From Laguncularia racemosa (taxonomy: Eukaryota; Streptophyta; Magnoliopsida; Myrtales; Combretaceae), in the NCBI GenBank assembly GCA_037954665.1, contig JBBMOL010000016.1, forward strand, positions 2,046,001 to 2,110,000: DNA of 64,000 bases, written 5' to 3'. This document shows, piece by piece, positions 45,571-59,152 of the stretch. The translations under genes were made by a program, and so were the position numbers. Under the pieces are notes generated by a model. It did not search any database and was not told the DNA's origin. It worked only from the letters and a program-made list of their open reading frames with translations. Within the stretch, counting starts at the first letter, position 1. The number at the start of each line of letters is the position of its first letter.

Positions 45571-46410
45571 AGCAATTATAGTCCAACGACATTACATTAA
45601 CCATAATTATTGATTTTATAAATTAATTTATTTATTTTAATATCTTGTTATGTTACGAAACTTGCCATTCGAGTCCCCACTACATAATGAAGTACATCAA
45701 TTAGCCTGTCTTTAATTATATATTTGAGCATTTATACATTTTTTTTAAAGAAACAAACTTTATGAGATCATTACTATTGGCTTTTGTGGTCTCATTGTAA
45801 AGTTCAATGAGAACTACTCAAAAATCTTTATCTTCTACTTCCTAACTTTTTCCTTCTCTATTGAATGATAAGCTCTACCTAGTTGCTCAAAATGTGGGTC
45901 TTATAGTTTTAATCCACAAATAAGTATTCTAAAAGTTTTTTTTTTTCCTTTTACCAAATAACTATTCTAAAAGTTTCAACATAAATGCATGATGAGGTTT
46001 TTAATTATTTGTCATATTTGAATATATCTCTCTTCATTTGTGAGTTATAATGAATATAAGAATTCGAACTATTAGATCTTTAAATCCAATGCCGTCTTGG
46101 ATTTGCATTTACTATTTAAAATGTCTCTACTCAACACAGGAAAGAGAAATATCAAAAGACAATCCTTTTTTTCTCTTTTTTTTTTTCTTATTTCTTGTTT
46201 TGTGTTTTGTGTTTTGTTTTTCTTTTCTTTTTTCTTTTTTTTTTGGGTTTATATATAGATAGCATGCACCAACGTAAGATAGGACAGGTGGAAAGGAAAG
46301 AGGAATATATCTCGACGACAAAACACTTTACCGTTTTTCATGAACAAGAACGTCGGCATTGCTTCAACCCTATATTCTCGAGCCACATCCTGTTTTTATA
46401 CAGTTAACAA
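45566..46410. repeat. Tandem unit, copy 1, right part
   Basis: Continues copy 1 after the G1 insertion. Matches 47,660-48,120 (GACATTACATTAA..., then ATTCGAGT...CCACTACATAATGAAGTA) and then 48,864-49,168 (AGCATGCACCAACGTA to CCACATCCTGTTTTTAT). Pyrimidine-rich low-complexity sequence at 46,160-46,245. No gene recognised. Confidence 0.72.
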
Positions 46411-46849
46411 AAATATTAAACAAGATATACTATGTCGTGTACCCTGTCAAGCAAAGCAGTGCGAAATAGCGGTAGAATATATTTCAAAATGAAAGCGAAA
46501 GGAAAGTTTTCACCATCAATTCGTCCACATCAGTTTTGACGACAGAATAAACAAGTCATTTGTTATTGTATAGAAAGTTAGCCAAATTTATAAGAGGCAT
46601 AAAATGAAAAAATTGATTTTGTGGCATGAAAGGTTAGGTCAGGTCGTTAACAGGTTCAAGAAAACTTGACAGGGGTGGATTCTAGGAAAAGGGTTAAAAC
46701 CCTATGGGGTTTTTGAGGTACGTTTTGAGAAGCCCTATAAGGTATTGAGTTGAGTTTAGGTTTTGCAAAACCCATCGTAGACTTACCTTGGAAGCATCCT
46801 AAGCAACATGTTTGAGGATTTTACTAGGTTTGGTAGGCATTCAATCATC
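46411..46849. other. Spacer between tandem units
   Basis: No gene recognised. Near 46,800-46,860 a ~50-base stretch (ACATGTTTGAGGATT, then AGGTTTGGTAGGCAT) is a third copy of sequence found in block A at 28,270 and block B at 57,860. Confidence 0.5.
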
Positions 46850-49168
46850 TATTAAGAGTTTATAAAATAGAAATTAACTCAAAACTATATCATTAAATAT
46901 TTCAAAAATAAGTTCAAATTCAAATCTAAATAGAGAAATTTCTTAAGGATGCATTACACCCACTACACTGCATATAAAAATATTGCATGAAACTATACTT
47001 AAAATTAATCTAGACTACATTTTTTCATAATTTTCTATGAAGATTTGATATTTTTAATAATTTAAACCAAATTGGGTAAAAATTGCAACTTACTCGTGCA
47101 TGGAGCTTTGGCCACCATCTTCCTCCACCACCTTGTCAACTAAAGAGGATGTCACTTCCACCTTTAAACCCTTAAACCTTGCAACAACAATTCAATGTCT
47201 ACTATAGGAACTCCACATGACTAGAAGCTGCTCTAATTCTTTCTATTCTTGCTCCAATTTTCTTGAATTTTCTAAGTTAGTTTCTTGCATGTTCTTGAGA
47301 GTTTTTGGTTGTAATTAATGTTTCTGGAGAGAAAGGAGGCCTTGGTTGATCAAGGAACTGAGGGGAAAATGAGAGCATTTTGACAACCCTTATGACAATT
47401 TGCATGTCCTAAAAGCATTTCCCCCCTTTCTCTCTCCTTAATCAAATGTGCATATAAGATATTGAGTTTGTTTTCCACTTATAACCACATACATTGTTTA
47501 GGTCCAAACACTATATTAGTTATGTATTCTATTGCTAAAAAACTAACTATATTACATGTTTTATGGGTACAATTATCTATTTTATTTATACTTCATGTGC
47601 TTTTTCAAATAGTTAGTATAGTATATGCACTTGTGTTAATCATTCATATTAAATATTAACCAATTAAACTCTCATGACATTACATTAATCATAGTTATTC
47701 ATTTTATAAATTAATTAGTTCATTTTTAACGTCTCATTATATTATAGAACTCACCATTCGAGTTCCCATTACATAATGAAGTAAAACGATTAGGCTATTT
47801 CTTTAATTATATTTAATCTAAGAAATAAACTTTATGAGGTCATTGTTATTAGCTTTTGTGCCTTACCATAAGGTTCAAATGAGAACTACTCTATAATCAT
47901 TACCTTCTACTTCCCAACATTTACCTTTTATGTTGAATGGAAACTTAAATATTGCTTTAGGCTCTACCTAGTTACTCAAAATCCATGCTCACACAATTTT
48001 AATCCACAAATAAATATTCAAAAAGTTTAAACATAAATACATGATGTGGTTTTAAATTATTTTTTGTATTTGAATATATTTCTCTTCATTTGTGAGCTAT
48101 AATGAATATAAGAATTCCAAATATAATATTATACTATATAATTTGGACAGCTTGTTGCTTTTTTTTATTTCGTTTTTCTTTTATGTTATCATTAATGTCT
48201 TTAAAGAAGATATCAATCCAATCCTAATTTCTTTTCTTTTATTTAGGAAACTCTTGTATATACAGTCTTTTCATTTATTTTCCATTATACATGCCTCATG
48301 TAGTTTTGGAATAATAATGCATTTTCATATGTACTTTTCATTATATTTATTTTCTATTATCTGTTTTGATAAATTATAACCTCATATTTTCTCCCCTTCT
48401 CTCCCTTCTCCTCTTCCTCTTCCTCTTCCTCTCATAATAGTCCTCTTCTATATTTTTTGAACAATGTTTCACCCTCTTTTATCATTCAAGTTCAATTTTA
48501 TCATATCATACATATTATGCTTTTATATCCTTTATTTTTTTGGGTATATTTCTAACTTTTACTCCAGTTACTTTTTTCTAACATTTATATTTATTTGTTT
48601 TGTAGATCAAGATGAATTGGGAAAGTGGATAAACAAGAAGATTCATATAGGAGTTTATTAATATTATTGTAATTGTTTAATTTTACATAAAAATAAATAC
48701 TAGAGCTGCATGGATTAAAGTACACTATAATTTAAGTTAGTAAAATCAATTTTACCTATTTAGCACATATTATGATTTTTCTATTTTTTTTATATATTAA
48801 CTTTTTATTAAATATCTTTTTCTTAATTAAGTTTTAATTTATTTGTTATGCATGTGATTGAGCATGCACCAACGTAGTAAGATAGGACACGTAGAAAGGA
48901 ACGAGGAATCTACCTCGACGACAAAACAGTGCACTAGCGTATACGGAACCACACAAATGAAGTTGATATCGCATCGACATTAGCCGTAGGAGTACGACAT
49001 AACCTTACTTAGAGTAAACATAGTTGCCGACAATTTTATCGATCTTCTGAAGTTCGTCCTTTGGCTCCCACAACTTTATCGATCACTACCATTTTTCATG
49101 AACAAGAACGTCGGCATTGCCTCAACCCTATACTCTCGAGCCACATCCTGTTTTTATGCAGTTAACAA
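46850..49168. repeat. Tandem unit, copy 2
   Basis: Second copy of the unit at 37,941-38,754 plus 45,566-46,410. It has additional sequence of about 150 bases (48,930-49,090) and an enlarged middle (48,120-48,860) with a CTTCCT microsatellite. Block B begins exactly where the match to copy 1 ends (after CAGTTAACAAA). No coding sequence recognised. Confidence 0.7.
48395..48432. repeat. (CTTCCT)n pyrimidine microsatellite
   Basis: Short run of CTCTTC/CTTCCT units on the plus strand. Confidence 0.8.
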
Positions 49169-50334
49169 ACAATATGGTTAAGTGGTTAGGTTTGCTTTTA
49201 CATACATAAAGTCATGGGTTCATGTGTTATTAAAATCACTTTTACAGTTTTAAATTATATTTATTATCTATTTCTTAATAAATTATTTTCATTCTCTCTT
49301 TTTTTTCCAATCATAATTAGAAAAATTAGATTTCATTAATAAAAATAATAATAAACTAAATAAATTCTCATTAAACACTATTTATTCATTAGTAGCTCTA
49401 TGATAAATAATAATTGCATTAAATTCTACAAGCATTTCAGTCATATTGTATAAAGTATTAATAAATAATACAATTACATTATTTAATATACTATTTTTTT
49501 TTACTATTAATATTATGAAAAGGAAAGCATATTATCAAATAATAGATTATCTAATCACTTATATTGAAAAAAAAAATTGTAACATTGCTAATGAAATAAT
49601 CTTGTAAATTCAATATTAAAATATATATATAATATTGTTATTAATATTATGTTATTCTTCTTATTTTATGTGTAATTTTTTTTTAAACACTTATGATTGA
49701 TTTTTGTTAACAACAAAATTTACATGGGTTTTAAGTCTTGATTTCATTTTTTTTATATGTTGACAATTATATTTCAATTAATATATATGATTTAATAAAA
49801 AGCTAAAAGTTTTATCCAGTTAGCTTTTCATAAAGTACATCAATTACCTATAATTATTATACAAAAGAGGTTTAAATTTCCCTTTCTACTCAATGTATTA
49901 GATTGTGTTGAGGGTGTACATATTAACAAAATCCTTTTATATGTATAAGTTGTATTATAATTACAGTAGTAAGTGTATATATTTCTACTTGTTATTCTAA
50001 TATTAATTTAAATATTATAAGTTCGATCCCTCTAGTAATAGTTGTTCTACATCCTTCCTAGAAGTGATATAATCCCTAGGAAAGTTGCTAAAAGGATGAT
50101 CTTAGAAGAGAGGTTATAAGGAAAGTGATTTAGATGAATCAAAAAATGTAAGTTGAACTAAAGAACTTGGTTAAACACTACGGAGAAAGTATTTAATCCA
50201 AGTAGGTGGACATTTTGACTCTACTTGATTATCAAACAATCAGTTGATTATCAAAATTATTAGAAGCAAATGTTTGACACTCAAAACCTACAAGTTTAGA
50301 TTTTGTAGAGATATGTGTAAAAAGAAGAGCAGAA
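49169..50334. repeat. Duplicated block B, left part
   Basis: Matches 15,850-16,960 of block A throughout, including the start GGTTAAGTGGTTAGG and the right end AAGAAGAGCAGAA. AT-rich, non-coding. Confidence 0.75.
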
Positions 50335-53300
50335 TGTTTATAAACCCCACAAAATTCCAAAATAGGAAATAAATCATTGGACGAATTTTCAAAGACATTT
50401 AACCTTATGCCAAAGGACTAAGTTCCATAGCCTTAAAATAGTCTACAAAAATCCTGAATTGATCTCTAAGATGTAAAATAATATCTTGAGCCTTAACCCA
50501 GAAATTTCAGCCTTAGAATAGGAATCCAAGACACCATATCGACTGATAAACCCCAAATTAACAATGCAAACTCTAATTTAAATAACAAACCCCAAAAACG
50601 ATAAATTAAACAAAAAACTTGAACCCAAATCCAAAATAATGACAATAATAATAAATTGAAAAACCCTGAAAATTTCCAATTCAGTAATGAATGTAAAGGA
50701 AAATATCAAGAATTATGTCGAAAAAACGAATACGAAAACCCAACTGTGAAATTAGGATTCACCTGGCAATACGTAAATCAACTAACGTATGCTAAGGAAT
50801 TTGAAACCTAACTAAACCTTGGCGATAGAACATAGCCTTAGGAGAACTAAACTTGAATTTAGATGTTCAAAAAGCTTAAATTCAATTCCTAAAATCTTAA
50901 AACTAACCATCGATGTTAAGATTTCCTTTGGAATTGAGATGAACCAATGTCGAGCTTGGAAAATTTTGATATTTGATTCAAACGTAACTAAAATTTTGAC
51001 GATGATAAATTACCCTATAATTAGTATGAGAATACTTAAAATTTAATTAAATCCAACTCTATTAAATAATCAAATTGGGCAAAATAGATTTTAGAAAACA
51101 TGACCCTTAACATCCTCACTAGTGGCATTGGAATTAAGAGAGATATGCTAACATTTAACCCATCAAATGGCCAACTTTAAGGCCCAAATTAAATCTGAAA
51201 TTTCTCCCATATAAGCCCTATTTAAGGCCCATTCAATTACAAGGAAACAAAAGGAATTGAACAGCTAAACCAAGCCTCCAAATCTACTGCTTGGAACATG
51301 AACTAGCTTGGAAGCAATTAAAGAGTAACTAAGGAAACCAACCAAAAAACAACTAGAATTAGTTTAACCAAATGCTAGGACAATTAGAGACTAACTAGGT
51401 GGCAAAAAGGAAGGACAAATATGATAAAAATCAACAAAACCATTACCTAAAGAACTAAGCTAAGGACATAAGAGCAAACCTCCATAAACAAGCTACTTAT
51501 GTTCTGATTTCTTTCCCCCCACTTCTCCACGTGAAAGCTCCCTTTCTTCTAAAGGAATTAACTTAGAAAACTCCCCAAGAAGTTAACCAAAAATCCTCTC
51601 AAAATTCAGATCACACACGCACACACAAACCACAACTTCCTCCTACATCTAACACCTTATTTCAACAAAGAAAAACACCCTTCAAGCAATAACCAATCAA
51701 GCCCCATTTCTCTACACCCTTTTGGAGCTTGTTTAAGGAACAAAAATCCCCAAGAAAATCAAAATCAAAGCTCTCAAAAATTAGCCAAACACTCTCAAGC
51801 AAACCTCCCAAAAATTGGATCAAACAGCCCCCTTTAAACCCTAACCACCAACCCCCTTTTTTCTTAGCTTTCCACTCTTATTTCACTACCATCTGATCCC
51901 CACGTGAAATCCCAACCCATCTAAAGGATTCATACAATAAAAATACTCCCAAGAACTCTCCAAAAATCTCCAAACACTTACCTAAAAGATCGGATCACAA
52001 GGAGATTCTCTAAGCTATCCCCTGTTTTCCCCAATGACACACCTCTGGATCACACCCGTTGATCATGCCTATAACCACCTCATTTCAAGCCAAATTTTTG
52101 GTATCATCAACACCACTCAAGAGGCTATTAGGGGAGCTAAGGATTCAAGGAAAATCATAACTTAAAACCACCTCAAGAGGAAGTAAAAGGAGGAGGATTC
52201 CAACACCCCCAAGTTGTAATGAGTAGGATCCTTATACTTTCATGTTGATGCTATTTTTTTTTTCTTAGTAATATTTTGATTCCACGGCTTAGAGTAGAGT
52301 TATGCTACCTTGATTTCGTAATTCTCCATGTATATGTGAAGTATATTTAGCTTAGGAAGTAAGTTGGAAATGTAATCCCACTTTGAGATGTAAAACTATA
52401 AAGCATCATCTTCCATTTAAGCTTGTATGTTAAAGCTTTTAAGATAATCAATTGAGATTAGAATTTGGAGAATTTTAATGCTACTAGATGTCAAGATTAA
52501 AGGGCTAATTAAGGATACTTTTGATATAATTCATGCCCTTGTTAATGGTGGAAAGTTAGGATAACTAAATGAACCATTTAGAAGTAGACAAAATTAGAAA
52601 GATGTGCAAGATGCATCCAAGAACCCAAAAGCCATGGCCAAATCAATTAAACCTAGAGATTTCCCCTATTTCTAGAACCTTGGAATGCCAAAATATCATT
52701 AGGAAATATTTAGAATTAAAAATCTTAAAAGAAAACACTAAACTAACGCAAACAAAAAGGGATTAGTGCAACTAAGGCATTAGAAAAAGGCACACCAAAT
52801 CCTTGTGCTAAATTCTAGAATTTTCAAAAAGCAAAACACGCCATTTGGAAGTCCTAAACATGTTCCAAATGGTTAGGATTAATCCTTATAGGTTGATAGA
52901 ACAAATTAGACAAAAAGGAGCCTCAAACCAAACATAAGTTTGGTGTACCCAATTTGTTTAGGCACTAGCACCATGTTTTGAAGTTCAAACAATCAAAATG
53001 ACTTTGGAAATAGAAAGAACATTCAAAACCTTTTTAAAAAAAAACTTTAAATATGCAAAAAATGGACTTAAATTGAAAAAGTTACGTAAAAAACACTAAA
53101 ACCTTTAAAATTGAGCAAATCGCCAAAATTGGCAAAACTAGTGTAGAATAGTTTCTAATGCAAACTTATAAGAATATTTTGTCTTATCAAGTGACATGTT
53201 ATTCTAGGACAATCTACCACCTAAATACTACGATTAGAGACCATATGGCTGGAGAAGTGAAAATCTAATGATTACTATTTCTTACTTATGCTTATAATTT

Positions 53301-54535
53301 AGTGCACCTGTATGTTGTAAATATATGAACATGAATTGGATTTGCATGTGGGGGATTACATGGAATATTATATGTGCTTGGATGTTGTATTTGAGTGCCA
53401 ATTGAACTTCATTATTCTTGGTTAAGTGAATTCTGCTTTCCTCTACATTTAGATTGTAGAAATTGCAATTGTCTATATAAATTACCATAAATGCCAAATG
53501 AATTGACTTAAGACTATCTAACTTTAAATATAACGAATCATGCATCATGGAGTCCTACATGTAAAAAGGCCATCGACATCACACAATGGTACGAAAAGAT
53601 CCCATGGAGTCGTACTCCATGAATGCTCCTTGTCTTAACCTTTAAGAACTAAGTGGAACTTAGGAAATGCCGCCCTTTAATTGAGACCTAGGTTTTTCCT
53701 AGTTTAAGGATTCACTGGTTAGGGGTGATTAAGCTTGTGAGCCTTTCATAATCCATATCCCATGAAGGGCTTGGCATGTGTATATACATTTGCGGGATTA
53801 TTGGAATATATTAAGGAAACATGTAAAGACTCTATAAGTTATTTGGAAAGGATAGCCTAGGGTCACTGGAGCCTGGAGTCAATGTGTAGTTCATGATTTC
53901 CCAACCCTTAGCAATGGAGGGCATAAATTTGTGTTGTATGCAATGTCCAGTACACCTCATATATTGTTGCATTCATGTTTTTGCATATGCATGGCATATG
54001 CTTGATTAATAACTTACTTGCTACCTGCTTATTGGTTCAGTAAGAGGATCTAGCTCACTAAGCTTTATAGCTTAAACCCCAATAGTTTTTCTTTTGCAGG
54101 TTAAGTTAAAAGCTAGGAATGGGCTAGGAATGAAGTGATGTGAACTCCAAACTCTGATATCAAGGAATAAGCATAGAATAGAGCAATTGTTGGTCTAGAC
54201 TTAGATAGAGTGACAAGATATTATAGAACATGTATACTTTTTTTTTTTTAATCTATTTCTCTTTAAACTTATTTGAGCCTAGACTTCTTTAGGATTATGA
54301 CTACCTAACTTTATGATTTGGTGGGGGATATCGATTCTTTGCGGTTCTAGTGACTATGGATTATTGGTCTCCTTAGTTATTTTTATATAATAATTAGTTA
54401 TAAGTATTACAACTAAAGGAGACCTAATAGAGTCTTGCAACCTTTGACCTGAAAGATGGCTATCGCATCATGGGTATACACAAGATGCGATGACTTTTGG
54501 TGAAAACTACTAAGCCGCCCTCTAGGGGCATGACA
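50335..54535. mobile_element. 4.2 kb non-coding insertion in block B (possible solo LTR)
   Basis: Block A reads straight through this point (AGAAGAGCAGAACATTGCTC near 16,955-16,975), whereas block B is split by 4,201 bases. The insert starts TGTTTATAAACCCC and ends GGGGCATGACA, the TG...CA form of an LTR. It has no protein-coding frame and only one copy, so a solo LTR or a non-autonomous element is plausible. A splice-acceptor-like TTTTCTTTTGCAG lies at 54,087-54,099. Target duplication is unclear: flanks give GAATG on the left and CAACG on the right if the ends are set two or three bases differently. Confidence 0.5.
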
Positions 54536-57500
54536 ACGTTGCTCTTCATGTGCATAAAAAATAGAATCAACAAGAAATAAAATAAACCCATCTCCATTTA
54601 AAGTAAATTGATGATGAGAATCTAACTGAAAGGAAATATATGCTCATGAAAGACTATATCATGGCTAACAAACAAATGATTTGTATTAAATTTTGTAGCC
54701 TTTTTGAACTAAAAAGTGTCCTTAAAAATACATCATCAACCTCTAACATCAAAATTATCCTGAGAATTAGTAATAGTGCATGCATAGTATAAACAATCAA
54801 TGGTTCTAAGTTCTAAATATTAGGGAATTTTATGGAATAAAAGTTGATATGGAGTTTTCCATCCTAAAGAATGAACTATCATTCTATTAATGAGAATTGT
54901 GGTTGCTAGGACACTTTCTTCCCAATTTTTTCTTTTTCTTTTTCTTTTTTTTTGGTAAATTGAAATGAAATGTAAGAGCATGAGCTACATCTAGCAAGTC
55001 TCTATGTTTTCATTCAACCACGCCATTTTGTTGTGTTTTGTAAACATTGGTTCATTGGTGAGCAATCCCATGTCTTTTCAACAAATCTTAGCAATCATAG
55101 GAAACAAATTCACTACCATTGTCAATTCCGATTACTTACGTTGAGGTAAGAAAATCATTCTTAGCATGAGAAGGAAAAGTGTTCAGAGTGTTTAAGGTTT
55201 GGTAGTTAGAATGAAGCAAATATGTCCATGTGCATCTACACATATCATCAACTATTATCATGGTTGTCAAAATCGTGATTTTATCTAGAATTAAATGGTA
55301 CAGAATCAATAGAATCGTATAAAATTATATAAAACTAGTAGAATTGATAACTTGTAGAATCGTACATCTAAATTCATAATTATATCAAAAGTCTATACAT
55401 AAATGATTTTTCTTCCATTGTGATTATGAAAAATTTCATAAAATATCGTGCAATTGACTTGTGATTTTGACAACCATGACTATTGTTATGTAAAAATTGC
55501 CACTTAGAATTGATGGCGTATTATGAGGTGTCAACAAGTCAAGAATTTGGAAATTTTCAAGTCTTTACAATCATGAATATGTTGCATTTTTAAAGGAAAT
55601 ATATCCTAATTTGTTATGCAATAATTGTAAAGACATTTTATGACTAGAAACATCATTAGACAATGGAACTTTGCTTCTATGGTAAAGAAAATGACTCAAA
55701 ACAAGTAATGCTTGGTTTTGAAATTGTCACACAGAGGCTAAGTTGAGCATCAACTTTCACTAAATATATATTAAGATCAAGTCATAAAACAAACATTGGT
55801 TAGGATTAAAAATTGCACGCAGGTTAGAATAACCACTTGCTAACAAAAAGTAAGTTATAACAAAAATATGGTACTAATAAGACCTTTTTAAGTAATATAT
55901 GTTTATTTATTTAAAAATCCATAGGATAATTTGTTAGAAATTGGGTGTCATGTGGTCTAAAGCTCCCGTGTTTACAATCTACTCACTTATCAAGCTATCA
56001 TTATTGTGTAAAGAAGTTGTAAAAGTAGCAATATGTGGAACTTTACCTCTAAAGTTCACAATTGAACACATACACATTATCCTTCACTTGTTACTTTCCT
56101 TTTAGCATTCTCACAACTTCATTGCATACTCTTGACATAAACTCATTTTCATTTGCCACCAATCTATTAGCATTCTCAATAAAAACATGTTCATTAAAAG
56201 GTGTATCATTTTGTCACTTCACTTGTGCCACAAGTTTTGCACTTCTTTTGTCCTTTATGTAGTTGTTAAAATTGCGAGTTAATTATATGACTATGAGAAT
56301 TTACAATTTTATGAGGATTTTCAAGGTCAAAATGAATGCAAAATTATTTAAGTCTAGACTTTTAAGAAAACTGAGTTTAGGTGTACGAGTGTACAAGTTT
56401 TTAATTCTACCTTTTTTTTACAATTTTATATAATTTTACTGATTATATACCTTTTAATTCTAAGTAGAATTGCAAATTCGATAACTATAGCCCCTTGGAC
56501 CTTATACTAGTTAGGATTCAAAGCATTTTCAATAATATGTTAGTTCTTTTACAATGAGTACAAGTTATTTTATTGCCCATCTTCTCTTTCCTATCATTGC
56601 CATCATTACTTTGTATCGCTTGTTGAATTCTTGCATGAAAAGCTAAACTCTCGTTATTCCTTCTAAATATTCTTGTCATTTACATTTTTTTTATATATTA
56701 TTCTCAAATGTAGTTTATTTCACCATGGCATAACGGAGTTAATGTCTTTGAGTAATATAGGCATACGCTATTTTAGAAATTTGGGATTTTTATATGACAC
56801 TCTCTAAAATATATTGATCTTATATTAATAATCCATCCTGTATAGTTGCACGTCAGTTGGAATTCGGGAAGGAGATGTAGAGTATATTGTGGATCGTATA
56901 GATGTAATATTTGAACACCATATTAAGAGTAAACTTGCTAGATTGAAAAGATATGATTAACAGTAGAAATAGTCGAATCAAATAGTATAGGCTAGTCTTC
57001 CTCTTTACTTTTCTGATCTATGGCTCTCAATAGGTAAATTCATTAGTTGGAAGTGAAGAGGGGACTTAATTTATATATTTATATAAAGCTTTAATAGAAC
57101 CTCCATTAAGACTCTTATGATTAAGCCTATACAACTGTCTTACCACATTAACCAACAAGATATGTATAGCCGATATCACACAATTACATTTACTTAGAGT
57201 CAGCATTCGAGTCTAAACTATCGGCCCTTTTTATTAAAGATTCCACACGGAACCTATGAATTTTGCATCTATACCTTGTCTTTTCTTTTCCTTTCTTTGT
57301 TTTTTCTTTTTTTTTTTCTTTATTTGGAATGCTGTAACTGCTCATACATAGATTATAATATCAAATTGCTTGGCAAGTTGGTTGTTAAAACTAAAATCAT
57401 AGAAATGCAAACGTAAAGATTTCAATAAAGGCGTAAAATGATAACGAAATATAACAGATGTAAATCAGAAATATGAGTTAAATTAGATCGATGAGATATA

Positions 57501-59152
57501 TTGACCATTTAGTATAAAATAATGAAATATAAATTAGATCCACTTAATTGAATATCTTTTTAGCTATATTTTGATGGCTTGGTACACAATACTCACCATC
57601 CTCCATGCATTAAAATATTACAAGATCACTTAGAACTTGAATCCTTCGTATATAAAGTATTGATTCTAAGTAGGTTTCAAGGATTGAAAAAAAAAAAAAA
57701 AAAACGGTAACTTTCGATTTAGGTAAGAGCTTATATCTTTTATTCTACTTGGTAAGTAAAGATTCCAAATACTTAGATCCAAAAATTATATGTGACAAGA
57801 TAGGTTTCATGCTTGATCCTAACTTTAGACCATAATTTATCTGATGGAGCGACAGGTGATGTATGTTTGAGGATTTGACGAGGTTTGCTAGAAATCGAAT
57901 CATCTATTTAGAAAATGATTTGAATCATTTTAATTTTCCTTAATTTATACTTTTAAACTATTGTTATGTGTAATTATAGTGATTGGATCATAAGAAAGTT
58001 GGTGGCCTTATAATGATATCATGAGGTTGTTTGAATTGCTAAACAATCTTAACAATTGATTCATAATCAAGAAAAATTGAAAAGATATAAATTGAAAGGA
58101 TGCATTTCCATTCAGAAGTACCAATATTCTTCATCCAACAAAAGATCATTGTAATTCTATTACATAATATCAAATCCTTAAAGAAAACAAACAATTCTCT
58201 TTTCTACCTCCGTGGAGTTCATAAGGATTCTCACATCAACACATTAGTCCCACTTCTAATCTAACCATCAGTCTTCATTCATCTGTAATGGTAACAGCAA
58301 TGGCTGACTACTAACGAAACTTGCCGAGATTATATCTACCCATCTCAACTGCATCCACACAAGGAATGCAACGCATACCAAAGTTTAGTCGTAAAAAAAT
58401 AATAAATTGTTCAGTTGACTCCGTATCAAACATCATTTATGCAAAGAAATGGTCTAAGAGTTAACTTGAGGGGTCACGTCCTTGATAGTTCTCTAATTTA
58501 TATTTTCTCGATGCATAAGCAATTAGACAAAACGAAATTAATAACTATCCAATCTAATAAATGCATGTGGTGAGTGTGATTGGCTTGACGTCAAGATCTA
58601 TGATAGTTATAGACTAGATTTTCATGGCCTTAGAAGAGGTAAGCTCGATGATATAGTTTTTAGTTAGATGCTTAAGTCATGATGATACATGGCTTAGTTG
58701 TTAATATGAGGAACTGCAATTGATGCGAGTCAGTTGATTAGGGGCGAAGATGAATGAGACAAATTGGTGGAATAGGATTCCAATTAAATGTTGTATTTAG
58801 ACTGTGCTCTTATTGGCACTAAATGGACAGTAAACTCAATATAAAACTATTTTTGTCTTATAGTATGAACTCAGGTTGTCTTTAGCAATTCTCATGGAGG
58901 CAATGTGGACAAACACCTTATACAACCGTTTGTTGTATAACTAAATGAATCTCATTTGTAGCATTTAATAATTATATGCTTGTCAGTAGTATTGCATATG
59001 TTTGTGCATGTTGCATTGCATATATTTATGCATATTGCTATATAGTTGTTGCTAGGCTTTCTACTTAAACCCTCAAGGGAATTTTTTTTTTTTTTTTGAA
59101 AGTAATAAAAAAGAGGACATGAAGATTTTAGAGAATGTATGAGCCTTATATA
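54536..59152. repeat. Duplicated block B, right part
   Basis: Matches block A from 16,965 to 18,940, then 26,875-28,621, then 34,131-35,100, without the Athila and G2 insertions. Includes the copia relic B (listed separately). From about 56,600 to 59,152 it is non-coding. A pyrimidine tract lies at 57,280-57,322 and an A-run at 57,687-57,704. Confidence 0.78.
54540..56560 (-). pseudogene. Copia relic B: integrase, protease and gag fragments
   Basis: Minus-strand counterpart of 16,965-18,700. The integrase segment with a KTQQNGV-type motif lies near 55,010-55,050, the pre-integrase stretch near 55,700-55,880, and the gag tail near 56,040-56,280. It is more decayed than copy A; no frame longer than about 60 codons matches. 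RT and RNase H are not present in this copy. Confidence 0.6.

Noticed and set aside
46127..46321. Lys-rich 64-codon open frame on the minus strand
   Set aside because: It is the reverse of a pyrimidine-rich low-complexity tract and has no conserved content in the duplicate unit.
54135..54160. Primer-binding site inside the 4.2 kb insert (minus strand CCTTGATATCAGAGTTTGG)
   Set aside because: Similar to TGGTATCAGAGC only over part of its length, and no second LTR copy at the other end supports it.
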